Shown one piece after another: positions 10,201 through 18,170 of a DNA stretch of 64,000 bases. The stretch is from positions 621,654 to 685,653 of the forward strand of contig NZ_JAAVUP010000003.1 in the NCBI RefSeq assembly GCF_012163135.1, given 5' to 3'. Numbering within the stretch: the first letter of the stretch is position 1; each line of letters begins with the position of its first letter. The notes below the pieces were generated by a model. That model did no database searches, had not been told where the DNA came from, and saw nothing but the letters and a program-made list of their open reading frames with translations. A program made the position numbers and the translations under genes. Origin of the DNA: Neoroseomonas oryzicola. GTDB lineage: Bacteria; Pseudomonadota; Alphaproteobacteria; Acetobacterales; Acetobacteraceae.

Positions 10201-11222
10201 CGCTTGGACAGGTCCACCAGGCCCGCGCCGCCGGCCTCGGTGCCGAAGGCGAGGTGCGTGCCCGCATCGTTCCAGGCAAGCGCCGAGACCGCCGACCCGC
10301 CCGGCGGGGCAACCGGCACGACGCGGCCCGAGGCGACCTCGGCGATCAGCACCAGCCCGTCGCCGAAGCCCGCGGCCACGACCTCCTGCTGCGGGTGGCA
10401 GGCGACCATGGTGCAGAGCACGCCGTCCCCGCCCGCGAGCTCGGTCGGCGCCTTGCCCATCGGCCCGCCGCCGAAGAAGGGCCAGAGCACGACGCAATCG
10501 GCCCCGGCGGTCGCGAGCCAGCGCCCCTTGGCGGTGAAGCCCATCGATTTGGTCTTCGAGGGATAGCCCGCCATGCGCATGTGCTGGCCGTCGGCCAGGC
10601 GCCAGCCATGCAGCGTGTTCTCCTGCATGGAGGTCACGACATGGGTGCCGTCCGGGCTGATCAGGACGCCGGTGTGGCTGCCCTTCCATTCCAGCAGCCG
10701 GGGCGTGCTTTCCTTCGCCGCGACGAACCACAGCGAGGCGCCGTTGTAGTGGGACGCGGCGAGGCGCTTGCCCTTGGCGTCGAAGGCGATGCCGGTGACC
10801 GTGGACGGGTGCGCGAGCGACTTCAGCGCCGCGCCCTTGCCGTCGAGCAGGTGCACCGCCTTGCCCACCGCCGCGGCGCGCAGGCCGGATTCGTGGCTCG
10901 TGACCTGGTCGACCCAGCGGCTGCCGTATTTCGCGACCTCGGTCGCGCTGGCGTCGGGGGCGATGCGCATCAGCCGCCCGTCGTCGCCGCCGGTGATCAC
11001 CCCGTCCTTGCAGTCCGGCGCGATGGCGAGGCAGGCGCCGTCATGCGCGGCGACGCCGGCCCAGTCGCCCTCGATGGCCGCGAGGCGCACGGTCCCGTCG
11101 CCCAGCGCGAAGGCGCAGGACCGGCCGCCGCGCCCGAAGGCCGCGCCCACGACCCAGGCGCCGAGATCCTCGGCCCGGCCGCGGTGGGAGATGAGGTAAT
11201 CGGCGGTCAGCGACGTGCTCAT
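10197..11222 (-). CDS. WD40-repeat protein
   Basis: A 341-residue protein made of about seven degenerate WD40 blades (recurring GxDGxLMRIA, STVTGIAFDAKGKRLAASH, HTGVLISPDGTHVVTS and KSMGFTAKGRWLATAGADC units), without a signal peptide or fused enzyme domain. It probably folds as a cytosolic beta-propeller scaffold. In related alphaproteobacteria such propellers sit beside metal-homeostasis GTPases, but here its only operon partner is the aldo/keto reductase. Start is the ATG at 11222. Fold is confident, role unknown. Confidence 0.82.
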   Translation of the reverse strand: MSTSLTADYLISHRGRAEDLGAWVVGAAFGRGGRSCAFALGDGTVRLAAIEGDWAGVAAHDGACLAIAPDCKDGVITGGDDGRLMRIAPDASATEVAKYGSRWVDQVTSHESGLRAAAVGKAVHLLDGKGAALKSLAHPSTVTGIAFDAKGKRLAASHYNGASLWFVAAKESTPRLLEWKGSHTGVLISPDGTHVVTSMQENTLHGWRLADGQHMRMAGYPSKTKSMGFTAKGRWLATAGADCVVLWPFFGGGPMGKAPTELAGGDGVLCTMVACHPQQEVVAAGFGDGLVLIAEVASGRVVPVAPPGGSAVSALAWNDAGTHLAFGTEAGGAGLVDLSKR

Positions 11223-11415
11223 GGGGCCTGTATGCCGCCATCCGGAGCGCGATGCGAGGGGGGGCGGCGCCCCCGGCCGCGGCCGGCGCAACGGCGAAAC
11301 AATGACATCCTCAGAATTTCCCAAGGCGATCTCCAAGTCTCGGCCCGCCGCGATCCCTAGGGTCCCCGCCACGTCCCCGGCACGCCGCCGGCGGCGCCAC
11401 CCGAGGAGACCCGCC

Positions 11416-12018
11416 ATGAACGCCGTCACTGCCACCGCCGAAGCCCCCGCCGCCGCGACGAAGAAGGAGAAGATGCCGCTCAACGGGGTGAACACCCCCG
11501 CGCTGCTCGCCACCATCGGGGTCGTCGCCGGCCAGCCGCAGCTCGCGAAGTTCCAGTTCCGCGCCCATGGGCAGTGGAAGGCCGGCACGCACATGCAGGG
11601 CACGATGCTCGGCTTCGCCGGCGCGGGCGGGGAACACGCCCACAAGGCCGCCACCGTCGCGCATACCGACCACCCCGCCGTGCTGTGCGGCGAGGATGCA
11701 GGCCCGACCCCGGTCGAATGGATCCTGCACGGCCTGGCGGGCTGCCTGACCGCCGGCATCGCCAACATCGCCGCGGTGCGCGGCGTGAAGCTGCATTCGG
11801 TCGAAGCCGAGGTCGAGGGCGACATCGACCTGCAGGGCATCCTCGGCCTGTCCGACAAGGTGCGGAACGGCTTCGAGGACATCCGCGTCACCTTCAGGAT
11901 CGCGGGCGACGCGCCGGCCGAGACGCTGAAGGCCCTCGTCGCGCAGTCCCAGGCGCGCTCGGCCGTCTTCGACATGCTGACCAACGGGGTGCCGGTCTCC
12001 ATCGCCGTGGAGGCCTGA
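11416..12018 (+). CDS. OsmC-family protein
   Basis: A 200-residue protein of the OsmC/Ohr superfamily (SAGTHMQG-like opening, then a GEDAGPTPVEWILHGLAGCLTAGI helix containing the conserved cysteine, and a KVRNGFEDIRVTFRIAGDAP strand pair). Ohr and OsmC proteins reduce organic hydroperoxides with two cysteines. Here Cys in GLAGCLTAG and one in VLCGEDAG are present, so peroxidase activity is plausible, though this longer subfamily is poorly studied. Start at 11416 follows GAGGAGA. It precedes two flavin oxidoreductases, consistent with an oxidative-metabolism group. Confidence 0.85.
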   Translation: MNAVTATAEAPAAATKKEKMPLNGVNTPALLATIGVVAGQPQLAKFQFRAHGQWKAGTHMQGTMLGFAGAGGEHAHKAATVAHTDHPAVLCGEDAGPTPVEWILHGLAGCLTAGIANIAAVRGVKLHSVEAEVEGDIDLQGILGLSDKVRNGFEDIRVTFRIAGDAPAETLKALVAQSQARSAVFDMLTNGVPVSIAVEA

Positions 12019-12080
12019 CGCCACCCTGCCGGCGGCGCCGCCCCCGCGCCGCCGGCTCCCCCCGCCCGGCGGAGGACGAG

Positions 12081-13313
12081 ATGCGGACCACCGACGCCAT
12101 CGTCATCGGCGCCGGCCAGGCGGGGCTTGCCATGAGCCATTGCCTGGCGGCGCGCGGCATCGACCACCTGGTGCTGGAGCGCGGCCGCGTCGCCGAACGC
12201 TGGCGGTCCGAGCGCTGGGACAGCCTGCGCCTGCTCACCCCCAACTGGATGACCCGCCTGCCCGGCCGGTCCTATCGCGGCGCCGATCCCGACGGCTTCA
12301 TGACGATGCCCGAGGTCGTCGGCTTCCTCGACGGCTACGCCGCGGGGGCTCCGGTCGAGAGCGGCGTCGCGGTGCGCGCACTGCATCCCGCGCTGTTCGG
12401 CTACCGGCTCGAGACCTCGGCCGGCACCTTCGCCGCGCGCGCGGTCGTCGTCGCGACCGGCCAGTGCGACCTGCCCCACATCCCGGCCATGGCGGCGGCG
12501 CTGCCGAAGGCGATCCGTCAGGTCACGCCCTCCTCCTATCGCAACCCGGCCGCGCTCCCGCCCGGCGGGGTGCTGGTGGTGGGCGCCTCGGCTTCCGGCG
12601 TGCAGATCGCCGAGGAGATCCACCGCTCCGGCCGCCCGGTCACGCTCGCCGTCGGGCGCCATACGCGGCTGCCACGGCGGTGGCGTGGTCGCGACATCCT
12701 CGACTGGATGGATCGCGCCGGCGTTCTGGATGAGCGCGCGGACGAGGTGCGCGACCTTGCCGCCGCGCGCGCCCAGCCCTCGCTGCAACTGGTCGGGCGG
12801 CCGGATCATGCGAGCATCGACCTTGGCACGCTTCGCGCCATCGGCGTGCGCGTGACCGGCCGCGTGGTGGCCGTCGACGGGCCGCGCATCCTGCAGCGCG
12901 ACGACCTCAATGAGACCACCGCCGCCGCGCAGCGCACGCTCGACCGGCTGCTGGCGCGGCTCGGCGCGGTGGCGGATCGCGAGGGTGCGCCGCGTGAGGC
13001 GCATCCGGCGCCGCTGCGGCCCTTCGCGCGATCGCCGCGCCGCATCGACCTCGCCGCCGACGGCATCCGCACCATCGTCTGGGCCACCGGCTTCCGCCGT
13101 GGCTATGCCTGGCTGCGGCTGCCAGTCCTCGATGCGGCGGGCGAGATCCGCCATCGCGGCGGCGTCACGCCGGCGCCTGGCCTCTTCGTGCTCGGCCTTC
13201 GCTTCCTGCGCCGCCGCAACTCGAACTTCCTCGACGGGGTCGGCGCCGATGCCGAGCACCTGGCGGGGGAGGTGCTCGCCCATCTCGCCACCAGCGGCCG
13301 CCTGGCGGCCTGA
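12081..13313 (+). CDS. Flavin-containing monooxygenase (YUCCA/CzcO-like)
   Basis: A 410-residue FAD/NADP-binding oxidoreductase. It has an FAD motif IVIGAGQAGLA at the start, a flavin-monooxygenase-type ERWRSERWDSLRLLTPNWM segment, VVVATGQ, an NADPH motif VLVVGASASGVQIAEE in the middle and IVWATGFRRGYAWL near the end. This order matches CzcO/YUCCA-type monooxygenases. The substrate is unknown. Start follows GGAGGA. It is the first of three closely spaced genes with the FAD hydroxylase and MaoC protein. Confidence 0.85.
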   Translation: MRTTDAIVIGAGQAGLAMSHCLAARGIDHLVLERGRVAERWRSERWDSLRLLTPNWMTRLPGRSYRGADPDGFMTMPEVVGFLDGYAAGAPVESGVAVRALHPALFGYRLETSAGTFAARAVVVATGQCDLPHIPAMAAALPKAIRQVTPSSYRNPAALPPGGVLVVGASASGVQIAEEIHRSGRPVTLAVGRHTRLPRRWRGRDILDWMDRAGVLDERADEVRDLAAARAQPSLQLVGRPDHASIDLGTLRAIGVRVTGRVVAVDGPRILQRDDLNETTAAAQRTLDRLLARLGAVADREGAPREAHPAPLRPFARSPRRIDLAADGIRTIVWATGFRRGYAWLRLPVLDAAGEIRHRGGVTPAPGLFVLGLRFLRRRNSNFLDGVGADAEHLAGEVLAHLATSGRLAA

Positions 13314-13325
13314 AGGATGACGCCC

Positions 13326-14462
13326 ATGGAACGCTTCGACGTCCTGATCGCCGGCGCGCGCTGCGCCGGCGCGGCCGCGGCCATGCTGATGGCGCGGCGC
13401 GGCCTGCGCGTCCTTGTCGTCGATCGCGGCGGATACGGCACCGACACGCTCTCGACCCATGCGCTGATGCGCGGGGGGGTGATGCTGCTGGCGCGCTGGG
13501 GCGTGCTGCCGCGCCTGGTCGAGGCCGGCACGCCTCTCATCCGCCGCACCACCTTCCACTACGGCGCCGAGGCTGTCGCGGTCGACATCCGCCCCGGCGA
13601 CGGCGTCGAGGCATTGGTCGCGCCGCGGCGGACGCTCCTCGACGGCACGCTGGTCGACTGTGCCTGGGAAGCGGGTGCGGAGATCCGGCACCACCACACC
13701 CTGACGGGCCTTCTGCGCACCGATGCGGGCCGCGTCTGCGGCGCGACCGTGGTGGACGAGACCGGGCGCGAGCACGCCATCGCCGCCGGCCTCGTGGTCG
13801 GCGCGGACGGCACCGGGTCGAGCGTCGCGCGCCTGGCGCGGGCGCCGGTGACGGTGCAGGCGGCCCACGCCGCGCCCGTGGTCTACGCCTACTTCCCTGG
13901 CCTCGCGGATACCGGGACGCATTGGCATTACGCCGAGGGCGCGAGCGCAGGACGAATCCCGACCAATGCCGGGCGCCACTGCGTCTTCGTCTCGGCCACG
14001 CCCGAGCGATTCCACGCCGAGATGCGCGGCGATCACCTCGACGGCATGCGCCGCGTGCTGCGGGAGGTGGCGCCGGCGCTTGCCCAGGAACTCGCCGCCT
14101 GCGAGCCCGATGCCGTCCCGGTCGCCTTCGCCGGCCGCCGCGGCTTCCTGCGCCAGGCGGCGGGGCCGGGCTGGGCGCTGATCGGCGATGCCGGCTATTT
14201 CAAGGATCCGATCACCGCGCATGGCATCACCGATGCGCTGCGCGACGCCGCCTTCCTGGCCGAGGCCGCGATCGAGGACAGCGCCGCAGCCTATGCCCGC
14301 TTCGCCGCGCGGCGGGACGAGCTCTCGCTGCCGCTCTTCCACGTCACGGACGAGATCGCCGGCTATGGCTGGACGCTCGAGGAGGCGAAGGCGCTGCACA
14401 TGCGGCTCAACGCCGCGATGAAGCGCGAGGTCGCGGCCCTGGCGACGGAGGCGGTGTCGTGA
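13326..14462 (+). CDS. FAD-dependent monooxygenase/reductase (geranylgeranyl reductase-like group)
   Basis: About 378 residues with the p-hydroxybenzoate-hydroxylase fold. Features are GARCAGAAAAMLMARRG as the FAD dinucleotide motif, a GYGTDTLSTHALMRGGVMLL segment typical of this subfamily, LVVGADGTGSSVAR, and the second FAD motif IGDAGYFKDPITAHGITDAL. It may hydroxylate or reduce a small hydrophobic substrate; none is identifiable. I prefer the ATG at 13326 (GAAGGA eight bases upstream) to the ATG at 13317, which lies inside that ribosome site. Its stop overlaps the next start by 4 bp. Confidence 0.82.
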   Translation: MERFDVLIAGARCAGAAAAMLMARRGLRVLVVDRGGYGTDTLSTHALMRGGVMLLARWGVLPRLVEAGTPLIRRTTFHYGAEAVAVDIRPGDGVEALVAPRRTLLDGTLVDCAWEAGAEIRHHHTLTGLLRTDAGRVCGATVVDETGREHAIAAGLVVGADGTGSSVARLARAPVTVQAAHAAPVVYAYFPGLADTGTHWHYAEGASAGRIPTNAGRHCVFVSATPERFHAEMRGDHLDGMRRVLREVAPALAQELAACEPDAVPVAFAGRRGFLRQAAGPGWALIGDAGYFKDPITAHGITDALRDAAFLAEAAIEDSAAAYARFAARRDELSLPLFHVTDEIAGYGWTLEEAKALHMRLNAAMKREVAALATEAVS

Positions 14463-14893
14463 GCGATCCCTGGGCCCGTACCATCGCCGGCCGGCCGCAG
14501 CAGGGCCAAGTGGCCGAGCGCACGCGCCGCACCTCCATGGCCGATGTCGAGGCCTTCACCGCCATCACCGGCGACCGCAACCCGCTACACTACGACGCGG
14601 CGCTGGCCGCCGCCTCGCCCTTCGGCGGGCTGATCGTGCAGGGGGGCGTCACCTCCGGCCTGCTCAACGCCGTGGTGGCGGAGGATCTGCCCGGCCCGGG
14701 GACCGTCTTCCTCGGTGTCGAATGGCGCTTCGTGAAGGCGGTGCGTGTCGGGGAGGAGATCACCGCCCGCGTCGAGGTCACCTCGGTGCGCGAGGACAAG
14801 CCGATCTGCACGCTCGCGACGACCGTGCGCAATGCGGCCGGCGAGACCTGCCTGACCGGCACCGCGGTGACCTGGACCGCGCCGCTGCGCTGA
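14459..14893 (+). CDS. MaoC-like (R)-specific enoyl-CoA hydratase-type protein
   Basis: A 144-residue single hot-dog protein. The MaoC/PhaJ signature is present: AFTAITGDRNPLHYDAALAA holds the catalytic Asp and His, followed by FGGLIVQGGVTSGLLNAV. Such enzymes hydrate 2-enoyl-CoA to (R)-3-hydroxyacyl-CoA. The start is a GTG in a GTGA overlap with the upstream flavoprotein, so it belongs to the same operon. Whether it acts on a product of that flavoprotein is unknown. Confidence 0.85.
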   Translation: MSDPWARTIAGRPQQGQVAERTRRTSMADVEAFTAITGDRNPLHYDAALAAASPFGGLIVQGGVTSGLLNAVVAEDLPGPGTVFLGVEWRFVKAVRVGEEITARVEVTSVREDKPICTLATTVRNAAGETCLTGTAVTWTAPLR

Positions 14894-15007
14894 TCTCCAG
14901 CGCATCTCCACGCCGCCGCAAGGAAGCCTTCAAGCATCGCGCGCCGGCGGCGCGGAGACTGCGCCATGCCCGCCCATCCCGGCGGGACCGCAGAGAGGAG
15001 ATCCGCC

Positions 15008-15163
15008 ATGACCGAGTTCACCGCCGCCAAGGTCGCCGCCGATCGCTGGAGCGGGCCCGAATGGTTCCGCCATATCGCGGGACGGCCTCTCGCCGACCGG
15101 CGCGCCCGCCGCGCGCCGCTGTCCTGGAAGGATGAGCTCGCCCTGCTGTTCCCGCCTGGGTGA
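15008..15163 (+). CDS. Small basic protein, unrecognised
   Basis: A 51-residue reading frame starting after GAGAGGAGAT, with a charged, Trp-containing sequence (DRWSGPEWFRHIAGRPLADRR ends near residue 33, then a WKDELALLFPPG tail). No domain is recognised. The strong ribosome site and ordinary codon pattern support expression; there is no homology evidence. Confidence 0.45.
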   Translation: MTEFTAAKVAADRWSGPEWFRHIAGRPLADRRARRAPLSWKDELALLFPPG

Positions 15164-15190
15164 CGCGCGGCGCGCGCGGGACCGGGCGGG

Positions 15191-16756
15191 TCAGTCGCCG
15201 CCCGGCAGCCCCGCGCGGCGCAATCCATCGAGGCAGCGATCGACGACCGCCTGGTCGGCGCAGAAGAAGAAGTCCGATCGCGCGACCTCGAGCGTATAGT
15301 CCGGCTCCTTCTCGATGAGCGCGGCGACGACGCGGCGCGCCTCCTCGATGCGGTCCATCAGGCCCAGCGCGGCAATCAGCATCAGGTAGGGCCAGGCCTT
15401 GGCGTTCGGCACGCGCGTCGCCCGCCGGCCGTATTCCACTGCCTCGGCGTATTCGCCGAGCGTGATGTGCGCGAAGGCGCGCGTCGCGTAGAAGCTCGAC
15501 AGATGCGGGTCGCGCGGGCTGAGCTCCGCGGCGCGCTCCACATCGGCGATGCCCTCCCGCGCGCGCCCGCTCCAGACCTTGGTGCAGCCGAGCGCGAAAT
15601 GCGCCTGGGCGAAGCTCGGGTTCAGCGCGACCGACTGCTCGAGCAGCGCGATCGCCTCCTCGTAGTCGTGGCGGAAGGCGTGCACGCGGCCGAGCACGCA
15701 GAGGTTCATGCAATCCTGGTTGTCGAGCGCGACGGCGCTGCGGCTGAGCCGCATCGCTTCCTCGAGCAGCGCCTCGCGCCCCGCGCGCTCGCTCACCACC
15801 GTCTCCTGCAGCAGGACGTAGGCGAGCGCGCCCTGCGCGCGGGCGAAGGCGGGGTCGAGTTCCACGGCGCGGCGGAACATCGCCTCGGCTTCCGCCATGC
15901 CGGGCTGGGTGAAGCCCCAGAGGTGGAAGAGGCCGCGCTGGTAGCAATCCCAGGCGCCGAGGTTGGTGGGCGGGCGGCGCACCGCCGCCTCGCGCTCGAG
16001 CCGCGCGAGCTCGGGCTCGATCGCCGCGGCGATCTGCTCGGCCATCGCGCGCTGCACGTCGAGCACGTCGGCGAGGGCGAGGTCGTAGGTCTCGGACCAC
16101 AGCTGCGCGCCGGTCTTGGCGCTCACCAGGTCGGCCGCGAGCCGCACGCGCTCGCCGCGCTTCGCGACGCTGCCATGCACCAGGTAGCGCACGCCGAAGG
16201 TGGTGCCGATCTCGCGCGCATCGACCTCGCGCCCGCGGAAGGCGGCGGCGGTGTGGCGGCTCAGTACGTCCATCCAGCGATGGCGCGCGAGCAGGCGGAT
16301 CACGTCCTCGGTCAGGCCGTAGCTGAAGTAGTCGGTGTCGGGCTCCGAGCTGAGGTTCGCGAAGGGCAGGACGACGACCGAAGGGCGCGTGGACGGCGAG
16401 GCGACCGGCGGTTCCGGCGCCGGGATCTCCGCGACGTCGTCCTCGGCTTCCTCGGTCACCTCGCCCACGAAGCGGAAGCCGCGCTTGTGGATGGTCTTGA
16501 TCAGCGACTGCCGGTCGCCGTCGTCGCCCACCGCCTTGCGCGCGGCGTTGATTCGGCTGCTGAGCGCGGCCTCGGAGACGATGCGGCCGTTCCAGATGGT
16601 GTCGAGCAGCTCGTCCTTGCTGACCACGCGGTCGCGGTTGCGCAGCAGGTGGACGATCAGGTCGAAGACCTGCGGTTCCACATGCACGCGGCTGCCGTCG
16701 CGCCGCAGTTCCTGGCGGCGCAGATCGACCTCATGCCCGGCGAAGCTCAGGGGCAT
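15191..16756 (-). CDS. CadC-like winged-helix regulator with TolB-like and TPR domains
   Basis: A 521-residue protein. Residues 1-100 are an OmpR/PhoB-type winged helix (LRNRDRVVSKDELLDTIW, EAALSSRINAARKAVGDDG, IKTIHKRGFRFVGEV). After an acidic linker, 125-265 resemble the TolB-N/adenylate-cyclase-associated module (SVVVLPFANLSSEPDTDYFS, YLVHGSVAKRGERVRLAA). Residues about 275-500 are TPR-like helix pairs. There is no receiver and no transmembrane segment, so it is probably a cytosolic one-component regulator that senses a partner or ligand through its TPRs. It faces the DUF1127 gene across a 266-bp gap with inverted repeats close to its own start. Confidence 0.85.
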   Translation of the reverse strand: MPLSFAGHEVDLRRQELRRDGSRVHVEPQVFDLIVHLLRNRDRVVSKDELLDTIWNGRIVSEAALSSRINAARKAVGDDGDRQSLIKTIHKRGFRFVGEVTEEAEDDVAEIPAPEPPVASPSTRPSVVVLPFANLSSEPDTDYFSYGLTEDVIRLLARHRWMDVLSRHTAAAFRGREVDAREIGTTFGVRYLVHGSVAKRGERVRLAADLVSAKTGAQLWSETYDLALADVLDVQRAMAEQIAAAIEPELARLEREAAVRRPPTNLGAWDCYQRGLFHLWGFTQPGMAEAEAMFRRAVELDPAFARAQGALAYVLLQETVVSERAGREALLEEAMRLSRSAVALDNQDCMNLCVLGRVHAFRHDYEEAIALLEQSVALNPSFAQAHFALGCTKVWSGRAREGIADVERAAELSPRDPHLSSFYATRAFAHITLGEYAEAVEYGRRATRVPNAKAWPYLMLIAALGLMDRIEEARRVVAALIEKEPDYTLEVARSDFFFCADQAVVDRCLDGLRRAGLPGGD

Positions 16757-16779
16757 GTGCTTGCTCCCCAGCCAAACGA

Positions 16780-16806
16780 CGACGTGCGTCGGTGATCGTC
16801 ACGTCG
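16780..16806. promoter_or_regulatory. Nested inverted repeats upstream of the CadC-like regulator
   Basis: CGACGTG (16780-16786) and CACGTCG (16800-16806) form a 7+7 inverted repeat around a 13-bp core. CGACG/CGTCG (16780-16784, 16787-16791) and GTGA/TCAC (16792-16795, 16799-16802) are smaller palindromes within it. The site is 24 bp upstream of the regulator's ATG, suitable for autoregulation, but it could be chance in GC-rich DNA. Confidence 0.35.
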
Positions 16807-17022
16807 CGCGCGGCGCTGCTGCCGCGGCGCGACGTCCTCAATATCTGCACTCGCCCGGGCGCCCACAACAGTCGAGTGCGCCAGGTCACGCCTTGTGCCG
16901 AAACGGCAAGGAAATCTCCAGGCCATCGCGACCCCGCGTTCAAGCACCGCGCGCGTTCCCGCCGCACAAATCGCGGGCCACGGCAATCACGCCGGAGGCC
17001 ACCGACGGAAGGAACGCCTGCC

Positions 17023-17184
17023 ATGAGCACCATCGGAAACCTGATCGAAGGCTTCGCGCGGATGCGGGAACGCGCCCGCGGTCGGCGCCTGCTGCTCGAG
17101 ATGGATGCCCGGATCCTGAAGGATATCGGCATCTCGCGGGACATCGCGGCGGCCGAGGCCGCCAAGCCCTGGTGGCGGTGCTGA
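17023..17184 (+). CDS. DUF1127 small protein
   Basis: A 53-residue basic protein with the DUF1127 core (RRLLLEMDARILKDIGISRDIAAAEA). Small DUF1127 proteins in other alphaproteobacteria take part in RNA turnover and in phosphate and C1 metabolism through RNA binding; the role here is not shown. It starts at ATG 17023 after GGAAGGA and is divergent from the TPR regulator. The EamA transporter follows 43 bp later. Confidence 0.85.
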   Translation: MSTIGNLIEGFARMRERARGRRLLLEMDARILKDIGISRDIAAAEAAKPWWRC

Positions 17185-17227
17185 CGCGCAGGCGTCGCCC
17201 GCCACCGGCCGGACCGGAGGCCCATCC

Positions 17228-18139
17228 ATGTTCACCTATCCATCCTCGCTCGGCATCGTCGCCGGGCTCGCCGCATCGACGATCTGGGGCGGGGCGCTCG
17301 CCATGACGCGCCTCGCCGTGTCGGGGGACGCGCCGCTCGGCGCGGCGGACGTCGCGATCCTCCGCTTCGCCGGGCCGGCCATCCTGCTGTTCCCGGTGCT
17401 GCGCCAGGCCATGCCGCGCCTGCGCCAGGTCTCGCCCTGGCTGCTCGGCTTGATGATCCTCGGCGGCGGCGCGCCCTTCGCGCTGGTCGCCGGCACCGGG
17501 CTCGAGACCGCCGGCGCGGCCGAGGCCGGCGCATTGCTGCCGGGCATGGTGCCGCTCTGCGTCGCGATGGTCTCGGCGTTGCTCGGCGAGCGTTTCGGCC
17601 TGCGCCGCGGCATCGGCCTGATGCTGATCGCGCTCGCGGCGGTGGTCATCGTGCTGCCGGCGATCCTTGCCGGCGGCCATGGCCGATGGGCGGGATACGC
17701 GCTGCTGCTGATCGCGGCCGTGATGGCAACGGGCTACACCATCGCGCTGCGGTTGAGCGGCATCGGCGCCTGGGAGGCCGCGGCCTTCGTCAGCACCGTC
17801 TCCCTGGTCGGCTTCGGACCGGTCTACCTGCTGGTCATGACGCCGGGGCTGTCCGTCGTCGGCTGGCACGAGCTCGGCGCGCAGGCGGCGTACCAGGGCA
17901 TCGCCTCGGGCATCATGGCGCCGGTCGCGTTCGGGATGGCGGTGCGCCGGCTCGGCGCCGCGCAGGCCTCGGCCTTCGCGAGCCTCAGCCCCGGTGCGGC
18001 CTGCGCGGGCGGCTTCGCGCTGATGGGGGAAGTGCCGGATACGCTGACGGCGATCGCGGTGATCGCCTCCGGCCTTGGCGTCGCGCTGGTCGCCCAGCCG
18101 GCGCGCATCGCGCCCGCCGGGGATGCGGAGCGCATGTGA
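17228..18139 (+). CDS. EamA/DMT-superfamily transporter
   Basis: A 303-residue inner-membrane protein with about ten hydrophobic segments in two EamA halves (first STIWGGALAMTRL, second AVMATGYTIALRLSG). Drug/metabolite transporters of this size export amino acids, nucleosides or drugs; the substrate cannot be read from the sequence. A ribosome site GGAGG precedes the ATG. It converges on chvG, whose stop is 31 bp away. Confidence 0.88.
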   Translation: MFTYPSSLGIVAGLAASTIWGGALAMTRLAVSGDAPLGAADVAILRFAGPAILLFPVLRQAMPRLRQVSPWLLGLMILGGGAPFALVAGTGLETAGAAEAGALLPGMVPLCVAMVSALLGERFGLRRGIGLMLIALAAVVIVLPAILAGGHGRWAGYALLLIAAVMATGYTIALRLSGIGAWEAAAFVSTVSLVGFGPVYLLVMTPGLSVVGWHELGAQAAYQGIASGIMAPVAFGMAVRRLGAAQASAFASLSPGAACAGGFALMGEVPDTLTAIAVIASGLGVALVAQPARIAPAGDAERM

Positions 18140-18170
18140 AGGCATGGGCCGGCGCGATGGCCGCCGGCCC

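Noticed and set aside
8834..10312. One long 492-residue protein joining the DUF3775 region to upstream sequence
   Set aside because: The upstream part is the shadow of the aldo/keto reductase; the acidic DUF3775 protein has its own ribosome site and start at 9247.
10197..14399. A 1400-codon minus-strand open frame
   Set aside because: It contains the WD40 gene only at its end; the rest is antisense to OsmC and flavoprotein genes with clear families. Long antisense frames are expected in GC-rich DNA.
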